Assembly (NCBI GenBank): GCA_934667095.1
Contig: CAKULE010000009.1
Location: 1 to 64,000, forward strand
Direction: 5' to 3'
Length of the DNA: 64,000 nt
From: an uncultured Oscillospiraceae bacterium
GTDB taxonomy: Bacteria; Bacillota; Clostridia; Oscillospirales; Oscillospiraceae
In this document: positions 26,875 through 34,639 of the stretch, in pieces
How the letters are laid out: each line of letters starts with the position of its first letter
Position numbering within the stretch: position 1 is the stretch's first letter
The notes under the pieces: model-generated
Told to the model about the DNA's origin: nothing
The model's database searches: none
Seen by the model: the letters and a program-made list of their open reading frames with translations, nothing else
Made by a program: the position numbers and the translations under genes

Positions 26875-26914
26875 GCCGCGTCATCCCCTTATCGTCAAAT
26901 TTCTCTGTTGTGGC

Positions 26915-26936
26915 ATATGTTATCAGTTTAACATAT
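26915..26936. promoter_or_regulatory. Palindrome ATATGTTA-N6-TAACATAT
   Basis: Two perfect eight-base arms with a six-base spacer sit in the 115-base gap between the divergent activator and DUF362 genes. It is a strong candidate operator. It has the same six-base spacer as the enhancer dyads at 20943-20977, but a different arm sequence. Confidence 0.65.
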
Positions 26937-26989
26937 TCTGCATAAATCGTCAAACCCATCGTCCGTTCAAAACAAAGGAGGTCAATACA

Positions 26990-28267
26990 TTGGCTAACAA
27001 GAAGTCTATCGTGGCCCTGGCCAAGGAGGAGTCCATCCAGGCCAGCGTCACCAAGGTCTTTGATCTGATGGGCGGCGTCTCCTCCCTCATCAAGAAGGGC
27101 GAGACCGTCGTGCTCAAGCCCAACGCCGGCCACGTGGCCACCCCCGACACCGCCGTCTGCACCAACCCCGAGGTGGTGCGCGCCGTGGTCCGCGAGGTGA
27201 AGAAGGCCGAGCCCGGCCGCATCATCATTGCCGAGGCCGCCGCCATCGGCTGCGACACCATCGAGTGCTTCAAGGTCTGCGGCATTGAGGCCGTGGCTCA
27301 GGAGGAGGGCGTGGAGCTCATCGACATCAAGCGTGATAAGGATCTCATCAAGATTCCCGTCCGTGGCCACCGCTCCAACATCAACTACGTGAAGCTGCCC
27401 CGCTTCCTGCTGGAGGCCGACCACATCATCAACCTGCCCATCCTGAAGGCCCACGCCAGCATGGTGTTCTCCTGCGCGCTGAAGAACATCAAGGGCGTGG
27501 TGCAGGATAAGGTCCACCTGGACATGCACAAGGAAAACCTGACCATGGCCATGATGGACGTGTGGTGGGCTGTCCGTGCCGACATCAACATCGTGGACGC
27601 CATCTACGCCGCCGGCGGCTACTCCCCCCACACCCCCGTGCCCGAGTACATCGGCTGCATCATGGGCTCCCTTGACCCCGTGGCCGTGGACCGTGTGGCC
27701 TGCCACCTGACCGGCATCGACCCCGACGCCGTCAGCTACTTCAAGGTGGCCGCCGAGGTGGGCCTGGGCGCCGCCCATGACGAGGACATCATCGTGGTGG
27801 GCGAGAAGGTGGAGGACCATGCCATCAAGATGTGGGTGCCCTATTTGGCAGGCTTGGACTCCTGGCCTGAGTACACCATCCTGCACGAGAACGCCTGCTC
27901 CAGCTGCCAGGCTCTGCTGGCCCTGAACATGGAGACACTGAAGGCCGTGGGCGAGTACGACAAGAACACCGACTGCGTCATCGTGGTGGGCCGCAAGAAC
28001 TCCATCCCCGACAACATCCCCAAGAAGAGCCTGATCCTCCACGGCAACTGCACCCGCAAGTGGCGTGACCGGGGCCTGTTCATCGAGGGCTGTCCCCCCG
28101 CCGAGGGCGGCCTGTACAACACCATCATTGACCGCAACGAGATCAATGATGACACCGTCACCCCCTCCGACATCGAGCGTATCGTGGCCCGCAAGGCGGC
28201 CACTGCCCCTGTCTGGCGTGAGTACGTGCTGAAGATGGCGGAGAAGTACCACGAAGAAAATGGCTGA
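26990..28267 (+). CDS. DUF362 domain protein
   Basis: The 425-residue protein is a DUF362 member, seen in the KPNAG start region, the AHASMVFSCALKNIKG segment and several conserved Cys: CSSC near residue 303, then GNC and EGCPPAE near the C-terminus. These Cys may bind a metal or iron-sulfur cluster. I chose the TTG at 26990 because AAAGGAGG lies eight bases before it, although longer in-frame sequence exists. DUF362 proteins have no agreed reaction; some resemble iron-sulfur proteins or LarA-like enzymes. It is divergent from the sigma-54 activator and overlaps the next gene by eight bases. Confidence 0.85.
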   Translation: MANKKSIVALAKEESIQASVTKVFDLMGGVSSLIKKGETVVLKPNAGHVATPDTAVCTNPEVVRAVVREVKKAEPGRIIIAEAAAIGCDTIECFKVCGIEAVAQEEGVELIDIKRDKDLIKIPVRGHRSNINYVKLPRFLLEADHIINLPILKAHASMVFSCALKNIKGVVQDKVHLDMHKENLTMAMMDVWWAVRADINIVDAIYAAGGYSPHTPVPEYIGCIMGSLDPVAVDRVACHLTGIDPDAVSYFKVAAEVGLGAAHDEDIIVVGEKVEDHAIKMWVPYLAGLDSWPEYTILHENACSSCQALLALNMETLKAVGEYDKNTDCVIVVGRKNSIPDNIPKKSLILHGNCTRKWRDRGLFIEGCPPAEGGLYNTIIDRNEINDDTVTPSDIERIVARKAATAPVWREYVLKMAEKYHEENG

Positions 28268-28604
28268 GCAGATGGAGCGTGACTGCGGCGGGGAGAGCTG
28301 CCAGTCCTGCGAAGGCTGCGCCATGGCATCCGGCTCCGTCCGGGGCTTCGACGTGGTGAGCAGCTCTGACGAGCTGCGGGGCATGCTGGCGGCGGCATTC
28401 ACCGACCAGTTCATGCGGGCCAACACAAATTTCGATACCTTTGAGGCCTTTCGGTTTTCCAGTGCCGTGGTCATCAACTGGGAGGCGGACGTGCTGATCT
28501 ACGCACGGGAGCGCCTGGACTCCTTCGTCCAGGAGAGCACCCGCTTCTCCACCTGGGACGATATGATCCAGTGCGCTGTGGACCAGTATCTGCGGGAGGC
28601 TTGA
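28260..28604 (+). CDS. Small Cys-rich protein overlapping DUF362 gene
   Basis: The 114-residue protein begins with Cys9, Cys14, Cys17 and Cys20 (C-x4-C-x2-C-x2-C), which could hold an iron-sulfur cluster or zinc. The rest is a compact acidic domain with no membrane segment. Its start overlaps the end of the DUF362 gene by eight bases, which implies translational coupling and a shared function. I do not recognise a family. It may be an electron-transfer or assembly partner of the DUF362 protein. Confidence 0.75.
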   Translation: MAEQMERDCGGESCQSCEGCAMASGSVRGFDVVSSSDELRGMLAAAFTDQFMRANTNFDTFEAFRFSSAVVINWEADVLIYARERLDSFVQESTRFSTWDDMIQCAVDQYLREA

Positions 28605-28716
28605 ACAGCGGGGGGACGTAACGCATCCAAACCGCGCATGTTCACACGAATTCCAAGCGCCTATTTTGTATATCGATCCTTTTCCATTCCATGAATCCAA
28701 TCTGCCCCGGGCGGGG

Positions 28717-28766
28717 CGGGCGGAGCCGACCGCCTGCCCCCGTCCGGCGACACCAGACCCGGACGG
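28717..28766 (+). other. Possible structured leader of ECF S-component gene
   Basis: In the 265-base gap before the ECF S-component gene, GGCGG/CCGCC (six-base loop) is followed by CCGTCCGG (28740-28747) pairing with CCGGACGG (28759-28766). The pair of stems about 100 bases upstream of the start could be a regulatory leader, but it fits no riboswitch class I know. No convincing promoter or other feature is seen in the gap. Confidence 0.35.
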
Positions 28767-28869
28767 ACAGGAAGTCCGCCGGACAAGCTTGACAGTTTTC
28801 CGAATCACAGCCAGGAAGGCCGGCGGCCCAGAAGGGCAGCACAAGACTTTTACAAGGAGAACACAGAAA

Positions 28870-29445
28870 ATGAATCAGAACAGAAGCAGAAAATACGTCC
28901 TGAACCTTTGCCTGTCGGCTATGTTCGTAGCCATCGGCATTGTCCTTCCCTTTGTCACCGGGCAGATCCCCCAGATCGGCTCCATGCTGCTGCCCATGCA
29001 CCTGCCGGTGCTGCTGTGCGGCCTCATCTGCGGCTGGCAGTACGGCGCGGTGGTGGGCTTCATCCTGCCGCCCCTGCGCTATGTGCTGTTTGGCATGCCT
29101 CCCATTTTCCCCACCGGTGTGTCCATGGCCTTTGAGATGGCCGCCTATGGCCTGCTGGTGGGCCTGCTGTACAGCCGGTCTAAGTGGAAGTGTGTCCTGT
29201 CCCTGTACCGCAGCCTGATCTTGGCCATGATCGGCGGGCGTATCGTCTGGGGCGTGGTGCGGGTGATCTGCTCCGGCGTGTCGGGCAATCCCTTCACCTG
29301 GAAGCTGTTCCTCTCCGGCGCGTTCCTCACCGCCATTCCCGGCATCGTGCTCCAGCTGGTATTCATCCCGCTGGTGATGGTCGCGCTGGACCGCACCGGC
29401 GCTGTGAAGTTCAGCAGGAAGCCTCAGGCGGAGATCGCCTCTTAA
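28870..29445 (+). CDS. ECF transporter S component (vitamin uptake type)
   Basis: The 191-residue membrane protein has about six membrane segments and the S-component pattern of the ECF family, such as LPMHLPVLLCGLICGWQYG and a later GMPPIFPTGVSMAFEMAAYG. Such proteins bind a vitamin or similar small molecule and work with a shared EcfA-A'-T module encoded elsewhere. The ATG at 28870 follows AAGGAG; upstream in-frame sequence is GC-rich leader. The substrate cannot be named from sequence. It stands alone between the DUF362 pair and a convergent HAD gene. Confidence 0.88.
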   Translation: MNQNRSRKYVLNLCLSAMFVAIGIVLPFVTGQIPQIGSMLLPMHLPVLLCGLICGWQYGAVVGFILPPLRYVLFGMPPIFPTGVSMAFEMAAYGLLVGLLYSRSKWKCVLSLYRSLILAMIGGRIVWGVVRVICSGVSGNPFTWKLFLSGAFLTAIPGIVLQLVFIPLVMVALDRTGAVKFSRKPQAEIAS

Positions 29446-29457
29446 CCGTGAAAATTC

Positions 29458-29492
29458 AACGCCCCGTAGCCATCCGGCTGCGGGGCGTTTTT
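29458..29492. terminator. Bidirectional terminator after ECF S-component gene
   Basis: AACGCCCCGTAGC pairs with GCTGCGGGGCGTT (one G-T wobble) around a six-base loop, followed by TTTT on the plus strand. Confidence 0.85.
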
Positions 29493-29495
29493 GCG

Positions 29496-30269
29496 TTACA
29501 GGGTACGGAGCACATCCTCCACCCGCGCGCAGCGCCGGGGAAAGCGTTCCTTCAGGGCGGGGGAGGCTCCCTCCATCAGATAAGGCTGCCCCGCCAGGGT
29601 GAGCATAGGCACATCGTTCCAGTTGTCACCGAAGGCCATGGCCTCCGCCGGGGAGATGCTAAGCGCGGCGCACAGGGCCCGCAGGCCGTCGCCCTTGTCG
29701 GCGAGGCCGAAGTCCAGCCACTTGGCCCCGGCCACAGCGGCGTGGAACGTGCCGCCCCAGCGGGGGACGAGGTCGGCCTCCGGCTCCGCTGTGCCGTTTT
29801 TGCACCATGCGGACACCTTCAGAATTTCCTCCGGGACGTCCTCCGGGCGGGGGAGTACGGCGGTGTTGTTGCCCACAAAGAACCGGATGTGGTCAATGAT
29901 GTCCGGCTCCTTGGGGCAGAGATAGCTGGTGTTCGCACCGGAGATGAGCACCTCGCAGTCCTGCCGGGCCAGAATGTCCCGGCAGAGAGCGAGGGCCGCG
30001 GAGCGCTCCATGGGCACGCTGGCCAGCAGGGGGCCGGGGTCCCCGGGTCCGAAGACCGCACCGCCGTTTTCGCAGAGGTAATAGAGGCGGTCCGCCGCCG
30101 GGGCGAACAGCCGGCGGAGGCTGCTGTACTGCCGGCCGCTGGCGGGGGCAAAGACGATGCCCTGCCGGGCCAGCCGGCCGATCTGGCGGAAAATTTCGGG
30201 ACTGATGGTCTTCTCGTCTCCCTGAAGGAGGGTGCCGTCGATGTCGCAGACGATGAGACGGGGGGTCAT
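29496..30269 (-). CDS. HAD superfamily phosphatase, Cof type
   Basis: The 257-residue protein has the HAD nucleophile motif DIDGTLL near residue 9 and the C2-type cap of Cof/YbiV sugar phosphatases, with GDNWNDVPML as motif IV near residue 210. It would dephosphorylate a sugar phosphate or similar. The ATG at 30269 overlaps the stop of the upstream beta-phosphoglucomutase gene in an ATGA arrangement, so the two are translationally coupled. It is last in the minus-strand cluster with the two-component system and the binding lipoprotein. Confidence 0.9.
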   Translation of the reverse strand: MTPRLIVCDIDGTLLQGDEKTISPEIFRQIGRLARQGIVFAPASGRQYSSLRRLFAPAADRLYYLCENGGAVFGPGDPGPLLASVPMERSAALALCRDILARQDCEVLISGANTSYLCPKEPDIIDHIRFFVGNNTAVLPRPEDVPEEILKVSAWCKNGTAEPEADLVPRWGGTFHAAVAGAKWLDFGLADKGDGLRALCAALSISPAEAMAFGDNWNDVPMLTLAGQPYLMEGASPALKERFPRRCARVEDVLRTL

Positions 30270-30925
30270 GCGTCCGCCTCCTCTCCCGGGCCGGGGAAAA
30301 TGGTCAACAGGCTGCCGATGTCCTGCACCCAGGCGTCCCCGGGCAGGCTCTTTGCCGTGGGGCCGAAGGCCACGGTGAACATCCCGGCGGCCTTTCCCGC
30401 CGCCACGCCGGCGGCCGCGTCGTCCACAGCGGCACACCGGGCGGGAGCGGTTCCCAGCATCCCGGCGGCAGCCAGAAAAATCTCCGGATCGGGCTTGGAG
30501 CGGGTGATGCAGCTGCCGTCCGCGGCCGCGTCCAGCAGGGGGCGCAGACCGGTGCGGTCCAGAATAAGGGGGGCATTTTTGCTGCCGGAGGCCAGCGCCA
30601 GCCGGTAGCCCCGGCGGCGGAGCTCCGCCAGCGTGTCCCGGGCCTCTGGAGAGAGGTCCGCCGGGGTCATGCCTGCCAGATAGCCCTGATAGGTGCGGTT
30701 CTTTTCCTCTGCCAGCGCGGCCTTTTCCTCGGCGGTGAAGGTGCGGTCCGCCCCCTCCAGCACGATGTCCAGACTCTCCATCCGGGACACGCCCCGGCAG
30801 CGGTCCCCCTGCGCCCGGGTGAAGGGGATGCCCAGCCGGCGGGCCAGAGCCTGCCACGCCAGATAGTGAAATTCGTCGGTGTGGACCAGCACGCCGTCCA
30901 GATCCAGCAGGATCGCTTCGATCAT
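30266..30925 (-). CDS. pgmB: Beta-phosphoglucomutase-like HAD enzyme
   Basis: The 219-residue protein has the HAD motif DLDGVLVHTDEFHYLAW, with the two Asp and the downstream residues typical of beta-phosphoglucomutase, and a small helical cap (about 15-85). Beta-phosphoglucomutase interconverts beta-glucose 1-phosphate and glucose 6-phosphate in disaccharide use. It lies 21 bases after the response regulator gene and overlaps the Cof-type phosphatase gene. A simple phosphatase of the same fold is the main alternative. The gene symbol is tentative. Confidence 0.82.
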   Translation of the reverse strand: MIEAILLDLDGVLVHTDEFHYLAWQALARRLGIPFTRAQGDRCRGVSRMESLDIVLEGADRTFTAEEKAALAEEKNRTYQGYLAGMTPADLSPEARDTLAELRRRGYRLALASGSKNAPLILDRTGLRPLLDAAADGSCITRSKPDPEIFLAAAGMLGTAPARCAAVDDAAAGVAAGKAAGMFTVAFGPTAKSLPGDAWVQDIGSLLTIFPGPGEEADA

Positions 30926-30946
30926 GATGATGTCTCCTTTCCGCCT

Positions 30947-31699
30947 TCAGCGGTTGGTATCCTGATATTCCGAGGGGCTGACCCCCACCGTCTTTTTAAA
31001 GGTAGAGGAGAAGTAGGTGATGTCCCGGTAGCCCACCTGCTCCGCCACCTCGTAGACTTTCATGCGGCCGCCCCGCAGCAGCTCCATGGCCTTGTGCATC
31101 CGGTAGCGGGTGAGGTAGCTCAGCAGGGTGTAGTCGGTCTCCTTTTTGAACACGTGGCTCAGGTGGCCCTCGCTGAGGTCCATGGCCTGCGCGATCTCGC
31201 CCACGGTGAGGCCGGGGTCCCCGTAGTGGAGGCTGATGTAGTCCATGGCCTCCAGCACGTAGCGGCTCTTGTCTCCCTTTTTCAGTTCCGGCAGGGGGGA
31301 GGGCCGGGGCTCGCCGCCGTCGGCGGCCTCCATCCGGGTCCGGACGCGGCTTACGGCCTGCTCCAGTTCCCCGTCGTGAAATGGCTTCAGCAGGAAGTCC
31401 ACTGCACCAAGGCGGAGGGCGGCCCGGGCGTAGGCAAAGCTGTCATAAGCGGTGAGGATGATGACAAAGGCGTGGTTGCCCTGCTGGCGCAGGCGGGTGA
31501 GCATCTCCAGCCCGTCCATTTTGGGCATTTTCAGGTCGGTGATGATAAGGGTGGGCTGATACCGCTCCACCGCTGCCAGCGCCTCCTCGCCGTTGGCGGC
31601 CTCGGCCACCACCACGCAGTCCAGCGCGGCCCAGTCCACCGCCAGCACGATGCCCTTGCGGATCATTTCCTCGTCCTCTACCACAAGGACCTTCAGCAT
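30947..31699 (-). CDS. Response regulator with AraC DNA-binding domain (YesN type)
   Basis: The 250-residue protein has an N-terminal receiver domain with phospho-acceptor Asp55 in LIITDLKMPKMDG, acidic pocket VVEDEE, and a C-terminal AraC helix-turn-helix (about 150-248) ending in FKKTVGVSPSEYQDTNR. It overlaps the histidine kinase gene by seven bases. YesN-type regulators usually control a nearby sugar transporter, here most likely the ABC importer at 34640-39617. GGAGG precedes the ATG. Confidence 0.95.
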   Translation of the reverse strand: MLKVLVVEDEEMIRKGIVLAVDWAALDCVVVAEAANGEEALAAVERYQPTLIITDLKMPKMDGLEMLTRLRQQGNHAFVIILTAYDSFAYARAALRLGAVDFLLKPFHDGELEQAVSRVRTRMEAADGGEPRPSPLPELKKGDKSRYVLEAMDYISLHYGDPGLTVGEIAQAMDLSEGHLSHVFKKETDYTLLSYLTRYRMHKAMELLRGGRMKVYEVAEQVGYRDITYFSSTFKKTVGVSPSEYQDTNR

Positions 31700-33402
31700 G
31701 ACGCGTCCTCCTTTCGCTCCAGCGGCAGGGCCGCGGTGACCACGGCCCCCGCCCCGCCGGGCAGGTTGTCCAGATACAGGCCGCAGCCGGCCCCGTAATA
31801 TTTGCGCAGAATGGTGTCTACATTATAAAGACCCAGGTGGCCACGGGCCCGCTGCTCGTCCTGCCGGCAGTAGGGGCCGATGAGCTCCGGCGGCAGACCG
31901 GAGCCGTTGTCCGCTACGGTGATGCGCAGGGTACCCGCCGGGCTCTCCCGGGCGGTGAGGACGATCTCGCCGTTCTCTGCGCCCTCCAGCCCGTGGAGGA
32001 TGGCGTTCTCCACGATGGGCTGCAGCATCATCTTGGGCACCTGACAGTCTGCCAGCTCCTCCGGGATGTCCAGCCGGAAGGCGAAGGCCCCGGACATGCG
32101 GATGCGCTGGATCTCGATGTACCGCTCCAGCAGCTCCGCCTCCCGCCGCAGGGGGACAAACTCCTCCGGGGAGATACAGAAGCGCAGGATATCTGCCAGA
32201 TCGGTGGCCATCACCGCCACCTGCGGCACCTGATTGATCTTGCTGATCCACTTCATGGTGTCAAGCGTGTTGCAGAGGAAATGGGGGTTCAGCTGGGCCT
32301 GAAGCATGCGGATCTGGGCCTCGTTCAGCTCCCGCTGGTTTTCCACCAGTGCCTCCTGATTGCGGCGGAGATCGCCCACCATGCCATTGAAGCGGCGGGC
32401 CAGCTCGCCCAACTCGTCCTCCGACTCGGGCTGGACGTACACGTCCAGCTCGTTGGCGGCCACCTGGCCCATGCCGCGGCGCAGGCGCTCGATGGGGCGG
32501 AAGAGTTGGCGGCTGAGGCGGAAGCTCAGCAGGATGGAGATGAGCACGCACACCAGCGCGCTGGACAGACTGACGGTGTACAGCAGGCTGCGGGTGCCCT
32601 GATTGAAGACCTGCGGCCGCTCCAGCACCACATAGAGCCCGGTGGCACTGTGGCGGTCCACGCTGAACAGAAAGTCCTCCGAAGCATTGTCCAGGCTGCC
32701 GCCGTTCAGCAGCTGGACCCGCAGCCGGCCGGCCAGAGCGGCGGCCTGCTCCGTCTGCGTGCAGTAGATGGGCCGCCAGTATTCGCTGAGCAGGAGCAGC
32801 TCGTTCTGCAGGCCGTAGGTCCCGTCCAGCAGGGCCCGCAGGTCGCCCTGATATAGGTCGATGACCAGATAGCCCGCCAGCGCGCCGTCCCGTCCGTAGA
32901 GAGGGGCCGCGCCCCGGAGCAGGGGGGTGGAGGTGTCCGCCGGGTCCTCGCTGGCGGTGAAGACCAGGCCGCCCGTCCGGGCGGCCGCCGCCAGCGCGCC
33001 CCAGTCGGTGGGCAGCCGGCTCTGGCCGGCGGCGCTGCGGGTGGAATAGCACTGGGCGCCGTCTGCGTCATAGAGGGCAAAACGGGCGTAGTCCCGCAGG
33101 CCATCGGTGGAGTCGAAGAGCCTGCTGTATACCTGCGTGCTGCCGGCCTTTTCGCCGGCCAGCGCGTCGCCCACCAGCGAGCTCTGGCTCAGGGTCTGAA
33201 CGGCCCGGTCAAAGCCGGTGCAGGCGCTGTCCAGCGCCTGAAGCACGTGGTCAAGGTCCTCCCGGGCATTTTTCTCCCCATCGCTGGCCAGCCGCAGACG
33301 GAAAATCTGCACCAGCATGGCGGAGCAAAGCAGCAGCGGGATCAGGGAGGAGGCCAGAATGGCGAAGAACATTTTCCACCGGAGGGAGCGGGGTCGCTTC
33401 AT
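31693..33402 (-). CDS. Sensor histidine kinase (YesM type)
   Basis: The 569-residue protein has two membrane segments (about 10-32 and 280-300) enclosing a large extracytoplasmic sensor, then a HAMP linker, the His_kinase core with phospho-acceptor His374 in QLNPHFLCNTLD, and a HATPase domain (SGLPPELIG region). It overlaps the response regulator gene downstream and shares a four-base overlap with the binding-lipoprotein gene upstream, so all three should be made together. The lipoprotein may present ligand to the sensor domain. Confidence 0.95.
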   Translation of the reverse strand: MKRPRSLRWKMFFAILASSLIPLLLCSAMLVQIFRLRLASDGEKNAREDLDHVLQALDSACTGFDRAVQTLSQSSLVGDALAGEKAGSTQVYSRLFDSTDGLRDYARFALYDADGAQCYSTRSAAGQSRLPTDWGALAAAARTGGLVFTASEDPADTSTPLLRGAAPLYGRDGALAGYLVIDLYQGDLRALLDGTYGLQNELLLLSEYWRPIYCTQTEQAAALAGRLRVQLLNGGSLDNASEDFLFSVDRHSATGLYVVLERPQVFNQGTRSLLYTVSLSSALVCVLISILLSFRLSRQLFRPIERLRRGMGQVAANELDVYVQPESEDELGELARRFNGMVGDLRRNQEALVENQRELNEAQIRMLQAQLNPHFLCNTLDTMKWISKINQVPQVAVMATDLADILRFCISPEEFVPLRREAELLERYIEIQRIRMSGAFAFRLDIPEELADCQVPKMMLQPIVENAILHGLEGAENGEIVLTARESPAGTLRITVADNGSGLPPELIGPYCRQDEQRARGHLGLYNVDTILRKYYGAGCGLYLDNLPGGAGAVVTAALPLERKEDASC

Positions 33403-34424
33403 TCCGATTCCTCCTCTCCGCCCAGATAGAAGGCCCAGGTCATGAGGATGGCGTCGTGCTGCTGGCTGGCCCGGGCCGCATCGTAGTAGGTCATGGGAAT
33501 GTCGGAGAGGGAGGGCAGGTCTCCGGCAGGCGCGATGTCCGAGCGGACGGAGCGGCGGTAGAAGCGGTCCACCAGCAGCCGCTGGACGTCGGCCCCGGCG
33601 GTGAAGTCCAGAAAGCGCTTGGCGTTGTCCTCGTGAGGCGCACCCTTGACCAGCGCGCTGCCATCGGGCACGGCGCTGGTGCCGTCCTCAGGGTAGACCA
33701 CGGCGATGTCAGCCCCGGCGGCGATGCGCTGCAGGGCGGTGTCCTCCAGTGTGACGCCGGCCAGACAGGTCCCGCCGGCCACCGCCGTCAGCACCGCGCC
33801 GGAGCTGTCCAGCTGGGCGCCGTCCAGATTGCGGGCGAAGGCGTGGAGGGTCTCTTCCCAGTCGCCGCCGAGGGCGGACAGCAGCGTCACCAGCCCGGTG
33901 AAGGCAGAGCCGGAGATGGAGGGGTCTGCAAAGGCGATCTGTCCCTTCAGCTCCGGGGAGAGCAGGTCGGCCCAGCCGGTGAGGGCTCCGGGGGCCATGA
34001 GCTTGGTATTGTAAATCAGCACCGTGGGCAGGGCAGAGAAGGGGGTCCACAGGTCCTCCGGGGAACAGTAGCGCACCAGCAGGGAATCCGCCTCGGCGCA
34101 GCGGTAGGGGGTGAACAGTCCCCGACGGGACTCCAGACTCTCCACGCCGCCGCCGAACATCACATCCGCCCGGGGGGAGTCCTTTTCCCGCTCGATGCGC
34201 GCCAGCAGCTCGTTGGTGCCGCCGGACACCACGTCCACCCAGATGCCCGTGCGCTCCTCAAATTCCTTGATGATGGGCCAGTAGACCTCCTCCTTGTGGG
34301 AGGTGTAGATCACCAGCCTGTTCTCCTCCGCCGGGGCGAAGGAGGCGGCTGTGCCGTCCTCCGCGGCGGAGCAGCCCGCCAGCAGCAGAAGGCAGGTCAG
34401 GAGCAGAGCTGTCAGCTTTTTCAT
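33399..34424 (-). CDS. Extracellular solute-binding lipoprotein, PgtC/Fbp-like
   Basis: The 341-residue protein has a lipoprotein signal with LLAGC (Cys18) and a type-2 periplasmic-binding fold of the iron/phosphoglycerate class, opening with LVIYTSHKEEVYWPIIKEFE. It is encoded directly before the histidine kinase with a four-base overlap. In the PgtABC system a protein of this kind senses phosphoglycerate for a two-component pair. Here it probably acts as a sensing co-receptor rather than as the main transport subunit, since the ABC importer has its own binding protein. Sugar-phosphate ligands are likely from context. Confidence 0.88.
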   Translation of the reverse strand: MKKLTALLLTCLLLLAGCSAAEDGTAASFAPAEENRLVIYTSHKEEVYWPIIKEFEERTGIWVDVVSGGTNELLARIEREKDSPRADVMFGGGVESLESRRGLFTPYRCAEADSLLVRYCSPEDLWTPFSALPTVLIYNTKLMAPGALTGWADLLSPELKGQIAFADPSISGSAFTGLVTLLSALGGDWEETLHAFARNLDGAQLDSSGAVLTAVAGGTCLAGVTLEDTALQRIAAGADIAVVYPEDGTSAVPDGSALVKGAPHEDNAKRFLDFTAGADVQRLLVDRFYRRSVRSDIAPAGDLPSLSDIPMTYYDAARASQQHDAILMTWAFYLGGEEESE

Positions 34425-34639
34425 GGCATTGCCTCCCGGTCAGCGTTTCATTTTCCCCAATTATACCACAGAACCCGCCGGGTTTTCACTACTAAATTAT
34501 TGCGAAATCGCAGAAGAAAACAAAAAAACGCAGTTTTGTCCCCTGTTGTTTCCGGCCTGCTGACAGTATTATGAAAGTAACAAGCAGACCATCTCTTGCA
34601 GGTCTGAATTTGTGAAAAATGCAACAAGGAGGAACAAGC

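Noticed and set aside
26911..26925. TGGCATATGTTATCA as a sigma-54 promoter for the DUF362 gene
   Set aside because: The GG is present but the -12 GC is missing at the ten-base spacing; the sequence is better explained by the palindrome it overlaps.
28640..28860. ZTP, THF or preQ1 riboswitch before the ECF S component
   Set aside because: The conserved cores of these classes could not be found in the leader, only generic stems.
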